Positions 53,546 through 63,955 of a DNA stretch of 64,000 bases are shown here, piece after piece. A program made the translations under genes and the position numbers. The stretch spans positions 180,567,207 to 180,631,206 of the forward strand of contig NC_077233.1 of the NCBI RefSeq assembly GCF_027887165.1. Reading direction: 5' to 3'. This DNA comes from Monodelphis domestica (lineage: Eukaryota > Chordata > Mammalia > Didelphimorphia > Didelphidae). Every line of letters begins with the position of its first letter. The first letter of the stretch is position 1. The notes beneath the pieces are model-generated. The model was not told the DNA's origin. It ran no database searches and saw only the letters and a list, made by a program, of their open reading frames with translations.

Positions 53546-53549
53546 TGAG

Positions 53550-53860
53550 AGACCAGGCTATTGATCAGTTAATCAATAAGCATTTATTAGGTGCCTATGA
53601 TGTATCAGGAAATCTGCTAGGGATATAATACAATGAATGAAACCATTTCTGCTCTCAAGGACCTTATATTCTATTAGAAGAGATAATAAATGCATATGTA
53701 AATATATAGAGAATAAATATTTTTAAAATGCATACAACTGGTTAAGTTCAAGGTAGTTAGGAAGGGTCAGCACTAGTAGAGGAATGAGGAAAGAATTCTA
53801 GTAGAAGACGTTGATCAACAGAGCAGCAACTGAGATTTCTTTTTTTGAGAGGGTTATTCA
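53550..53860 (-). mobile_element. R1 fragment
   Basis: TCAATAAGCATTTATTAGGTG, CCTATGATGTATCAGGAAATC, CTCTCAAGGACCTTATATTC and AGTAGAGGAATGAGG. Confidence 0.65.
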
Positions 53861-53869
53861 TGTGAATGA

Positions 53870-55180
53870 GTGGATGGGGATGATGGCACAAAGACCAATT
53901 TGATTGGAAGAGTAGTTACAACAGGAAAGGGATGTGTGTCTTTTTCCCCATGAGTCCAGGCTGGACCCCTGGGAATATTAGTGGGGGAAGGTAGGCACTT
54001 GGAGAGGAACATTAAAGTGATTGGAATCACAGTGGCAGTCCTGGACAGTTGTACTACCTGGCAACATAGCTCAGCTAAGTTTGGTAAAGCATGGTATTGG
54101 AATGGTAGTCATTAAAAGGAAGAAAGCTATCCCTGCCTCTTTTTCTCAAACCCTGAAACAAAGCCCTATTAGTCCTGTGATTGCTAAGACTCTGGTACTC
54201 AATATAGCATTTCCCTGTTGTGGGTGAGATTTTTTGTGTCTGATTGATTAAAATTATTTTCTTATAATTCTTCAGAATGAGTTTGTTGCATAAAATGAGG
54301 TACACTCATGAAACAAAAACTGTTCAACCCAAACACTCTTGGAGGTGGAGAGCAAAGGGAGAATACTGGGAATTGGCTCTTCTTTGGAATCTCCTGCCTA
54401 CTGAGCTAAATCAGTTTCATTTCTCAGTCTCCCTCAAGTAGTTCTGTTATTGCCAGCAAACCTTGCTCAGTGTGCAGGCAGCTTTTCATCGAAGCTATGG
54501 ATTCACCTATCTGCTCATGTCTAATGAGCTAATCAAGTTTAAAGTCGTGATTACAACTATTATCAAAGGAATTAATCATCTTTTCATCCAGTCCTAGAAA
54601 GCCATGGAAAATAATTAAGAATCAAGCATCCCTTTATGAATATTCTTAGGTTCCTGACATAGATTGTCTTGTCTTCTTTCAATTTTACCTGCAGGGGTCA
54701 CTGGAATGTTGAGAATTAACCATAGGGTGAGGGGAGAGGGAGAAGAGCTAAAGAAACAGAGAAAGGTGAGTGACAAAATCCACTTGGCTTCCTCCTGACA
54801 TGCAGAGACATTACACTAATCAAGAATCGGTGATGATTCCTGTTGCATTATTCTATTCCTGATCCAAGAACTTTCAATGGGCTCCTTAGATGCAGAGACA
54901 TCCTCTAGAGACTTGAGAGGATTTGGAAAATGAAATCAATTTAGTAAAACTGGCAGGCAGTAGTGCAGTAGGCAGATACTAATCCTGTGGAATCTACCTT
55001 GCATATTTCCAGGTAGATGGGAGAATCAACTCAGTAGCAAACATGAAATAAAAGCTTGAAAAAATATATACACCACCATATTGTAATATTACTAGGTGGG
55101 TAGGCTCAGAGAATGATTAGTAGCAGAGGGAGAAAAAAGTGACTAATTGGAGATGAATGTTCAGACATTGGTTTTTTTCC
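53870..55180. other. Unique block, candidate conserved non-coding DNA
   Basis: 1.3 kb without recognised repeats. 54500-54640 holds a dense run of homeodomain- and TCF-like words (GTCTAATGAGCTAATCAAG, TCGTGATTACAAC, TATCAAAGGAATTAATC, GAAAATAATTAAGAATC). Confidence 0.45.
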
Positions 55181-55186
55181 CCTCTC

Positions 55187-55372
55187 TAGTGCTTCTTAAC
55201 CAGAGCTTTATGAACTTGTTTTTTCTTTAAAATACTTAAAGAACTATTTCAATATAACTAGTTTCATTTGTAATCTTATGTAATTTATTTTATGGATTTA
55301 TAGACATTATTCTGAGAAGGGGTCCATGGCCTTCACCAGACCTCCAAAGAGGTGTAGGACATTAAAAAAAAA
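55187..55372 (+). mobile_element. H2 hAT-type DNA transposon
   Basis: AGTGCTTCTTAACCAGAGC terminus, TTATTTTATGGATTTATAG, TTATTCTGAGAAGGGGTCCA, GGCCTTCACCAGACCTCC. The reverse-oriented relative is at 3568-3745. Confidence 0.65.
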
Positions 55373-55504
55373 GTCACTACTTGGCATAGTAGAGAGAACA
55401 ATATACAGTTTCAGATGAATTGTTTTCTTTCTTTTCATTCCTAAAGTCATCTGAAATAGATTTTTGGTTAGGGCATAGTGGAGAATTTATCATGTATTAT
55501 AAGT

Positions 55505-55705
55505 GGTCATAAGGTCATAGATTTAAAGCTCGAAGAATTTTCCCTCTCTTTTTTTTTTTTGGTTTACAGATGAGGAAATTGTAACACATAGAAAAGAGTA
55601 AGATGTTAACAGGTCTTGCCCATAGTCATATAGCTAGTAAGCAGCAGAGGTGAGGTGAGATTTGGACCCAAGTCTTCCTATTTCAAGGTAACTGCCCTAT
55701 CAATG
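55505..55705 (-). mobile_element. SINE C
   Basis: AAGGTCATAGATTTAAAGCTC, GGTTTACAGATGAGGAAATTG, CATAGTCATATAGCTAGTAAG, GGACCCAAGTCTTCC; a T-run at 55549-55560 interrupts it. Confidence 0.8.
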
Positions 55706-55869
55706 CTTGGCAGGTCCCCAGTGGTGAGTATTGTTTGGTTTGTGACTTCAGGAGAAGTCTCCTTCTGAAGCTAAGTGATGCCTCCAAGAAGTAGGTCTAC
55801 TTGAGAAAAGCCTAATTTTTGTTATTCCACTGAACCAAAGGAGCTGGTCTACTCTAGGAATGGGTCTTC

Positions 55870-56690
55870 AACTATTTATCCAAGACCCAGCTCAATTTTC
55901 TTTTTCTCCATGAAACCTTTCCTTACTATCTCAGCCCATATTGACCTTTCTCTTCCTTAATTCCTATAGTATTTAATATTTATATTATATACTCTCCAGA
56001 AATTCCCACTATTGTAGCCTGAATTGTCTAGTTCTTGAACTATTATCTCTTGACAAATTACTTGAGGGTCCCCAAGATAGGATGTAGGAGATGAGAGAAA
56101 ATAAGAGAGAACAAAGCAGGGGTTGGGAGGACTGAGCTAGCTGGTAACTATCAAGGCAAATGTATTCTGTTTTTATAGGGGGAGAAAGCAAGCTGGGGAT
56201 TTTATCCTAGTTTCCACTTACACAATGAAGGTAAATAATTGGTAAAGTGGTACAATGAATCCATTTACCTCATCAAGTCTACCCAGTGATTTCTACAAGA
56301 TAATCCATCAACATGTAACAGCCTAGTTTAGATCCCCAAGGAAAAATGCATATATCAGTGATTTTGCAGGGCAAGGGGGAGGGGGAAGTTTGTGGCTATA
56401 GGGCTCGGGGTGAAAAGTTGAGATATGTGACAGACTTCAGCTGCTTTATGGCTCAGGGTTGTCCTTAATAGGGTCTCAGGCTTTTTGCCTTCCATGTTGC
56501 CAGAGCTTTGCTCAATGGAGTCTCAGGCTTTGCCCTCCTATATGTAGATCTTGTCTTCCCAAGTAGAATGTAAGTTCCATGAAAGCATCCTCTGTCCTGT
56601 ATTTCATTTAATGTTCTTCATATCCCAGTATAGGGTTGAGCACTTAATAATTACTTAGTCAATACATTGAATGAATGAATGAACTGTATT
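55870..56690 (+). mobile_element. L2 3' end split by a 0.54-kb insert
   Basis: Left part (to about 56005): AAGACCCAGCTCAATTTTC, CATGAAACCTTTCCTTAC, TATATTATATACTCTCC. Right part (from 56545): AAGTAGAATGTAAGTTCCATG, TAGGGTTGAGCACTTAATAA, ATTGAATGAATGAATGAAC. The insert between them is unclassified. Confidence 0.6.
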
Positions 56691-57415
56691 GTCCTCTGTA
56701 TTCAGCTTTTAAGGTCACTTCATTTGATATAGAAAATGGAAAACATTATTGGACCTGTTGTTATCTTGCCATGAAGAACTGAAGCAAAGAAGCTCGCTCT
56801 CTATTCCCTAGTTGCTTTGTTAGGGAACAGATGATGTGATCTGATTTTAAAGACAAATTATCCCATTAATAGGCAGGACAGTAACATTAGGATCATGCTT
56901 TCTGTGCCCTGTTTATCTCCTCTTCAGCATCTGTTTCCTCCCCTTCCTGACACATGGGAGCTGCCCTACATGCCAGCATATCCTTCTTTCTATGGTGACA
57001 GCTTAGGCACTAGCCTATAAATTGATTTTCCACCTGGTCTCTGTGCATACAGTATCATGGTCAGGCTGGAATCCAGCCAAAAGAGTCTAGCTAGAAGTAG
57101 GTATGGCAACTGGCCAAGGGAAGTGTGACCTGGGAGGAATAACTTCTGATGCTGATATGATGCCTTTAGACATTAAGCACATTTTGGTATCCCCTTATAG
57201 TCTATCATGCTATCTAATTGTCTGTATAACACAATTAGATGGGTACCTAATGAATACTGCTATATATAACACAGTCTTACTCTTTGATTGCTTTGCCTGT
57301 ATTAGTCACTTTTTTTTTTATCAAGATTGTATGTTCTTTGAGTTCTTGGATCAAGACTTCCAAACCTACCCAGTGTCTGATATGGTCAATTGTTAGTGAC
57401 ACTTTTACAGGAAGG
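56691..57415. other. Unique block, candidate conserved non-coding DNA
   Basis: No repeat recognised. 56830-56890 contains GATGATGTGATCTGATTTTA and GACAAATTATCCCATTAATA. Frames 57103-57396 and 57284-57478 have no recognised domain. Confidence 0.4.
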
Positions 57416-57419
57416 GATG

Positions 57420-57585
57420 CTAAAGATCACTTAATTCCCAATCTCTTCATTTTACAGATAAAGAATCTGAGGTGCTGAAAAAGTAAATAATTTGTTTATT
57501 ACTTATAAGTGCCAGAGACAAGATTCCCACCCAAGTCTTCTGATACTGAATTCAGGGTTTTCTTCTACTAAACCACATTGCTTCT
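57420..57585 (-). mobile_element. SINE C
   Basis: CAATCTCTTCATTTTACAGAT, AAAGAATCTGAGGTGCTGA, CACCCAAGTCTTCTGATACTG. Confidence 0.75.
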
Positions 57586-58164
57586 TCAGTTAAGATTTTA
57601 ATAAGGATTAGTAAGCAGAAAGCTGTAAGCAAGATCGTTGATGTTGCAGGATGGGAATACTTAAGGGAAGCCCCTTGAGGAACTGGAGAGGACTCAGATG
57701 CTGATCTGGGGACTGTTCTCTGAAAAGCTTAACTAGGCCACTAAATACCACAGTGGTTTCCTGGAGAAGGGGTGACCTCAGAAGAACCTGCTTTTTCCTC
57801 CTCATCGAGCCATAAAGTTCAAATAAATAAAGATATACACCACTCCTGGAAGGTTATTAGCTTCTTGACCCTTGTGCTAAAAATAAGATATTAGGTTCCT
57901 ATTTAATATTTCTGTGTTTTTTTCTATTTATATTGTTTGTTTTTTAGCAGATTTAGTGGGATCAATTAAGAGAACCTTCTTATCTGCTGCTCTTGGCACT
58001 TCCTAAATCTGTGGTCTGGCCTCTTTCAGTAGGTATCAGCTCAATAGATGGGAATGGGAAATTCCCCTGAATATCTACATTACACTAAAAAGAATTTTTC
58101 TTCGATCTCTTTGATAAAGTTGGATGTAAATAAACAATGCTAGTAACTTTTTGAAAAATAAATC
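57586..58164. other. Unique stretch
   Basis: No repeat or exon recognised. Confidence 0.4.
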
Positions 58165-58181
58165 AAAAGATATGGAAAGGG

Positions 58182-58384
58182 GGGGCAGCTGGGTAGCTCA
58201 GTGGGTTGAGAGTCAGGCCTAGAGACAGGAGGTCCTGGGTTCAAATCTGGCCTCAGACACTTCCCAGCTGTGTGATCTGGGGCAAGTCACTTGACCCTCA
58301 TTGCTTAGTCCTTACCACTCTTCTGCCTTGGAACCAATACACAGTACTGATTCCAAGATGGAAGGTAAGGGTTTAAAATTTTAA
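58182..58384 (+). mobile_element. SINE A, well preserved
   Basis: GGGGCAGCTGGGTAGCTCAG to GGAAGGTAAGGGTTTAAAAT with an A-rich tail. AAAAGATATGGAAAGGG at 58165-58181 and 58385-58401 is a perfect 17-bp target duplication: a young insertion. Confidence 0.97.
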
Positions 58385-58471
58385 AAAAGATATGGAAAGG
58401 GTTGGGTTATAACGAATAGATAAAAAAAGAGGCTCAATTAAAGAAATTAAGAAACTATGTGGCACAAACAT

Positions 58472-58612
58472 AGAGCTAGGCAAATCTATATTCAATTCTA
58501 TCTCAGATGCTCACAATTTGTGTAACTTTGGGTAAACCACTTAACATCTCTAAGCCTCAGTTTCCTCATCTATAAAATGAGAGACATGGTTTTTAATATC
58601 CCTTTTCAGTCT
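58472..58612 (+). mobile_element. SINE C
   Basis: GAGCTAGGCAAATCTATATTC, GTAACTTTGGGTAAACCAC, GCCTCAGTTTCCTCATCTAT. Confidence 0.8.
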
Positions 58613-58669
58613 GAATCATAGCTATAACTGAAAGAAGGATGCATCATTGTATGATATAATAGCATTTAC

Positions 58670-59745
58670 TGTGACCAAATTGCAAACATTCGCTGGATTA
58701 TGGAAAAAGCATCTTCTTCTGCTTCATTGAGTACATAAAAGTCATTGGCGGTGTGAGTCTCAATAAAATATGGCAAATCTTCAAAGAGATGGGAGTACCA
58801 GATCATCTTACTTGTCTCCTAAGAAACCTATATTCAAGCAATAGTTAGAACCAAACATGAAACAATTGATTTAAGACTGGGAAAGGAGCATAACAATACT
58901 TTATATTGTCAACCTATTTATTTACCTTTTATACAGAGTACATCATGTGAAATGCTAGATTGGATGAATCAAAAGCTGAAATTAAGGTTGGCAGGGGAAA
59001 TAGCAACAATGTCAGATATGCAGATGATGCTACTCTAATGGCAGAAAGTGAAAAAGAATTAAGAAGCCTCTTCATAAGGGTGAAAGAGGAGAGTATAAAA
59101 TCTGTCTTGAAGCTTAACATAAAAGCAAAAGCAAAACAAACAAACAAAAAAAACCTAAGATCATGGCAACTGGTTCTATCACTTCCTGGCAAACAGAGGG
59201 AGAAGAAATGAAAATAGTGCCAGATTTTATATTCTTCAACTCATAAATCACTATAGATGGAAACTGAAGTCATGAAATTAAAAGATGCTTGCTACTTGGA
59301 AGGAAAGCTATGTCAAATCTGGACAGCATAATAAAAAGCAGACATCACTTTGCTGACAAAAGTCCATATAGTCGAATGAATGGTTTTTCCAGTAGCAGTG
59401 TATAGTTGTGAGAGTTGGACTATAGGGAAAGCTGAGTGCTGCAGAATTGACACTTTCAAATAGTGGTGCTAGAGAAGACTTTTGAGAGTCATTCTAACAG
59501 TAAGCAAATAAAATTGGAAAATACTTAAAGAAATTAATCCAGGTTATTCCCTGAAAGGACACTACTAAAGCTGAAGTTCAAGTACTTTGGCCACATAATG
59601 AGAAGGAAGGACTCATGGGAAAAGATACTGATGTTGGGAAAGATTGAAAGCAAAAGGAAAGGAGGATGATATGAATAGATACAGTCATGGAAACAATAGA
59701 CTTTGATTCCTTGCAAAACAAAGTTTTGAGTTATAAGATGGGGAG
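58670..59745 (+). mobile_element. RTE (BovB-like) LINE fragment
   Basis: Distal part of an RTE reverse-transcriptase ORF. The catalytic block RYADDATLMAESEKELRSLF is readable (about 59014-59073), preceded by diverged RNIRWIMEKASSS-like and LIRNLYSSNS-like wording and followed by FGHIMRRKDSWEKILMLGKIESKRK-like sequence near 59590-59660. Several breaks interrupt it. It is the plausible source class for SINE B mobilisation, although this copy cannot be active. Confidence 0.85.
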
Positions 59746-59764
59746 ACTAATGGTGGAATTTCAG

Positions 59765-59905
59765 GTACTGTCACAAAGTGCTGGGGATACAACACTTTAA
59801 AAGAACTAACAGTCTTATTGAGGAAAGGAGAAGAGAAACATTTATACTTAAATAGCTAGGGTAATAAGAGAAAAAGATAAGAACAAAGAAGAATTTCATC
59901 TAAGT
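59765..59905 (-). mobile_element. R1 fragment
   Basis: GGTACTGTCACAAAGTGCTG, GGGATACAACACTTTAAAAG, CAGTCTTATTGAGGAAAG. Confidence 0.5.
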
Positions 59906-59939
59906 CAAGCTGACAACATTATCTTGTAAACCTCCAATG

Positions 59940-60385
59940 TACCTTTAAGGAAAAAAAAAACCCACTGATTTATTTTTTCAGTAAATAAAATGTTTTTTCT
60001 CTGTCCCATCTTTTTCCTCCTTGCCCTTCCTCCATTGGAAAAGAAAAAAACAAAACCTTTGAACAAATACAGTCAGGCAAGACAAATCCCTTCATTGGCT
60101 ATGTACAAAAACAATAACAAGAAGAAATCAGCCATGTCTCATTATGTACCCTGAGTTCATTATCTTTTTTGCCAAGCTTCATCATTTGTCCTCTGGAACT
60201 GTGGTTGATCATTGTTTTGTGTTGATCAGAGTTCTTAAGATTTTCAAAGCTGTTTGCCTTATGATGTTGTTATTCTCAGATCATATAAATGATCTCAGAT
60301 TTCTTTGAAATCATCCCTTCTATAATTTTTATGGCACAAATAGCATTCCAATGTACTTTTCATGTAATATTCTCCTAGATATTGT
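59940..60385 (-). mobile_element. Old L1 3' end
   Basis: TCTGTCCCATCTTTTTCCTCC, TTGTGTTGATCAGAGTTCTTAAG, TTTCTTTGAAATCATCCC and TATGGCACAAATAGCATTCC are the complement of an old L1 3' region. Confidence 0.6.
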
Positions 60386-60769
60386 TGAGTAGGCAGTCTT
60401 CCTGGCAGCCCTCAGGTGGCTCCATGCAGGTGACTGGCAATCTATACTGCCTTTGCAGATGGTCAGTTCTATTAGTAATTGCAAATGCTGCTTCTGCTAT
60501 ATTCCACAGCCAAAATGAAATTGAGGGAGGAACAAACATCCAGTGCTTCCAGGAGAAGCCACAAAACTAATCTAAATTATTCAGCTAAGGGAAAATCATT
60601 GGAGTTACCAAAATTTTGGGGGAAATAAATGGAATACATTTCCTCCTCGAATCCTCCTGCTTTCACCCTCATAATTTTCTTTCAGTTACAGCACAGAGTG
60701 GGAAGGAATTTATAGAAGCTTTGGAAGAAAAGTTGCTAAAGTTTTCAACTAAACCTTTAGTCACTCAAC
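60386..60769. other. Unique stretch
   Basis: Nothing recognised; it separates two same-orientation old L1 ends. Confidence 0.4.
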
Positions 60770-61596
60770 TTTGATATTCATCCTTTTTCAAGTAATATTT
60801 TATAAGCAAAATTTCTTAATACCTGTTATTTTTATATCATATATATTTTCTCTTGTATTTTTTCCCTCCTCTTCTTCCAGAGTTCTGCATTATAAGAAAG
60901 AATTTTTTAAAAACGAAAATAGAAAGAAGGGGAAAATATTAATTTATCATTTGATTAAACTCTGTTATTTTATGTATTGCCCCATACCTATGAACTCTGA
61001 CTTCTGCAAGAGCAGGGGGAAGTGTTTTCTCATATCTGTTTTTTGGGACCAATCTTTTCCTTTATAATTTTTGAAATATTTAATTTTGTGATGTTGTTCC
61101 TTTCATTTATATTTTTATAGTTATTATATACAGTGTGTTATTTCCTTGGCTCTGCTTACTTCATTTGCATCAGTTCATATAGGTCTTTTCACACTAATTT
61201 GTACTCATCTTGTTCATAATTTCTTATTGTTCAGAAATATTCCACTTATATTCACACATCATAATTTACTTAATTATTTCTCAAATAATGGGTATTCATG
61301 TTATTTCCAGTTCTCTTATACCACAAAAAGTCCTACTATATTTTGGTTTATATGGAGCCTTTATTTTTGCTAATGGATTCTTTGATTCAAAGTGATTTAG
61401 TCACTTTGTGTTCATGATTCCAAATTATCTTCCAGAGTTGTTGTGTCATTTCACAATTCCACCAACAATGAATTATTGTGCCTGTCTTTCCATAATACCT
61501 TCAATACCTCTTTTTTCATGTTTGTCAGTTTATTGGTTATAAGGGAAACCTTGGGCTTCTTTTGCTCTGCATTTCTCTTATTATTAATTATTTGGT
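60770..61596 (-). mobile_element. Old L1 3' end
   Basis: GGCTCTGCTTACTTCATTTGC, ATCAGTTCATATAGGTC, ATTCACACATCATAATTTAC, CTTATACCACAAAAAGTCC, TTCACAATTCCACCAACAATG. A separate copy from 59940-60385, because the 3' UTR part is repeated. Confidence 0.7.
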
Positions 61597-61775
61597 TTTC
61601 AGAGCACTACATATGCATTCTCTCATTTGAACCTTACCATAACTCTTTGAAGTAAGTACAGACTAGAAAAATGAGGCCCTAGACAAATTAAGTGAGTAGC
61701 CTAAGTTTTCAGGAAATGCTAGAGCTGATATTTGAACTCTAGTCTTCCTGACTTTAAGCCTAGTGATATACTATA
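61597..61775 (-). mobile_element. MIR-like SINE
   Basis: CTCTCATTTGAACCTTACCA, AACTCTTTGAAGTAAGTAC, TTTGAACTCTAGTCTTCCTG. Confidence 0.75.
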
Positions 61776-61834
61776 AAACTCTTTCTACCAACATTGCCCC
61801 CAAGAACACTTCCCCTCAGCCTGCCCAGCTTCTC

Positions 61835-62240
61835 CACATATTGTCAGTTAACAAATATGTATTAATCATTTTTTATTTGCTAGGCACAATACTAAGTGCT
61901 GGACATACAAATTCAAGAAAACAAAACAAAACAGTTCCTACCTTTGAGAAGCTTCCATTCCAGTGGTGAAGATAATACATAAAAGGGAGCTGACAAGTAA
62001 GGGAAGGAGTAGCAGGGTAGGCATAAAAGTAGCAGTAGCCTGCACAAGGAGTGCAGCCTCATGTGAAATGAAGATTTGGCTGTCCATCTTAAATGGAGAT
62101 CCTGGAAGGAGCCACTCAGTAAAACTGAAGGCTGAAGGTCCTCCCAGAGTGTGAATTCTAGGACTGAAGAGATCTTCTAGGATGAAGAGTTTTCTGGAAA
62201 AGTCCAGAGGAATACAGCTTGGCAGTAAATGAAGCAGGGG
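61835..62240 (-). mobile_element. R1-related repeat
   Basis: TTTGCTAGGCACAATACTAAG, TGCTGGACATACAAATTC, CATAAAAGGGAGCTGAC, then GAGCCACTCAGTAAAACTG and CCTCCCAGAGTGTGAATTC. The right half differs from other R1 copies. Confidence 0.5.
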
Positions 62241-62676
62241 AATAATATCAGTCTAAGGGAAGGCACAATTTTGTTTACTAAACAAATGACATTATTGAAA
62301 ATTCTTCCAATTGGAAAATTATTTCATTTTTACTAGAAAGTTGTTTTGCACCCAACATTTCAATGTCAGCAGTTAAAAAAAAAAAAGACTAGACTATGGT
62401 TACATTATGACACTCCATCACCAGCATCATAAAAAGTTTCAAAGAAGATAAAAGGGATAAATCCTTTGAAGCAGAATTATTACTTAGAGCACTTTAAAGA
62501 GATCAAATTATGATCTATCAAAGAAAAATGGGACTTGTGGAGAGGGTGAGGGGGAAAAAGGTTTATTTCAAATACCTTTTCAGATTATAACATTTATTAA
62601 TTCACACATGATTATGCTGCACTCAATCCCAGCTTGAGGAAAGTACTGACACAATTAACATGCTAAAATGGGATCA
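62241..62676. other. Unique stretch
   Basis: No repeat or exon recognised. Confidence 0.4.
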
Positions 62677-62692
62677 ATAATAGAGGGTATAC

Positions 62693-63374
62693 AAAGGGCG
62701 ACAAAAGAATATCTACCCTTTGACCCAGCCATAGCACTGCTGGGTCTGTACCCCAAAGAGATAATGGACACAAAGACTTGTACAAAAATATTCATAGCTG
62801 CGCTCTTTGTGGTGGCCCAAAACTGGAAAACGAGGGGATGCCCATCAATTGGGGAATGGCTGAACAAACTGTGGTATATGTTGGTGATGGAGTACTATTG
62901 TGCTAAAAGGAATAATAAAGTGGAGAAGTTCCATGGAGACTGGAACAACCTCCAGGAAGTGATGCAGAGCGAGAGGAGCAGAACCAGGAGAACATTGTAC
63001 ACAGAGACTAATACACTGTGGTATAATCGAACGTAATGGACTTCTCCATTAGTGGCGGTGTAATGTCCCTGAACAACTTGCAGGGATCCAGGAGAAAAAA
63101 ACACCATTCATAAGCAAAGGATAAACTATGGGAGTGGAAACACCGAGGAAAAGCAACTGCCTGAATACAGAGGTTGAGGGGACATGACAGAGGACAGACT
63201 CTAAATGAACACTCTAGTGCAAATACTATCAACAAAGCAATGGGTTCAAATCAAGAAAACATCTAATGCCCAGTGGACTTACGTGTCGGCTATGGGGGGT
63301 GGGGGGGAGGAAAAGAAAATGATCTTTAACGAATAATGCTTGGAAATGATCAAATAAAATATATTATTAAAAAA
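62693..63374 (+). mobile_element. Young L1 3' end
   Basis: A 682-bp 5'-truncated L1. The ORF2 C-terminus is open for about 113 residues, to 63036 (FDPAIALLGLYPKEIMD, IFIAALFVVAQNWK, GCPSIGEWLNKLWYMLVMEY), followed by 3' UTR and a short A-rich tail. AATAATAGAGGGTATA is found at 62677-62692 and 63375-63390, a perfect 16-bp target duplication. The open frame and perfect repeats point to recent insertion. Confidence 0.96.
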
Positions 63375-63390
63375 AATAATAGAGGGTATA

Positions 63391-63755
63391 GGGTAGGGGA
63401 ATCGAATATACAATACAACAGAAAATCCTTTGACATCTTTGGATAATAACCATGGAAGCATCATTTGAAGCTCTTCTTCCTCCCCTCACCCCCTTTCAGA
63501 TAAGCTAGGTTCTTGCTCTATCCATTGTTTTTACTGACTTCTCTCGGCCTGGATCTATACAGGGCTAAGAGCAATTCAGATAAATGATTCATTGTGCAGA
63601 CATTTTTACCAATCTGATTGTTTTGAAGAAGTCCACCTAATACCCTCAGAATTTCTACATATCTTGAAATTGGTCTTGTTAACTGAATACAGAATTGGTC
63701 TTTGGTGCCTTGGGATCAAAGTTCTGTCTATGTTAACTTCCCCTTTAATCTTCAC
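63391..63755. other. Unique stretch
   Basis: No repeat or exon recognised. Confidence 0.4.
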
Positions 63756-63759
63756 TTAA

Positions 63760-63955
63760 ATTCATAGAATTAGAGTTTTAAAACTGGAAGGGACTTCATA
63801 AGTTAATTGAATCTAATCCCTTTATTTTATATATGAAGAAAAAGCTGAAGTCCATAAAGGTTGTGACTCATTTAAGGTCATACAAGTAATAAGTAGTAAA
63901 GCTGTGATTAAAGGATCACAAAATTATAGATCAAGAGCTAGAAGGGACCTAAACA
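63760..63955 (-). mobile_element. SINE C and start of a second one
   Basis: CATAGAATTAGAGTTTTAAAAC, TGGAAGGGACTTCATAAG, AAGGTCATACAAGTAATAAG to 63910, then AATTATAGATCAAGAGCTAG, AAGGGACCTAAACAGG opens another copy. Confidence 0.75.
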
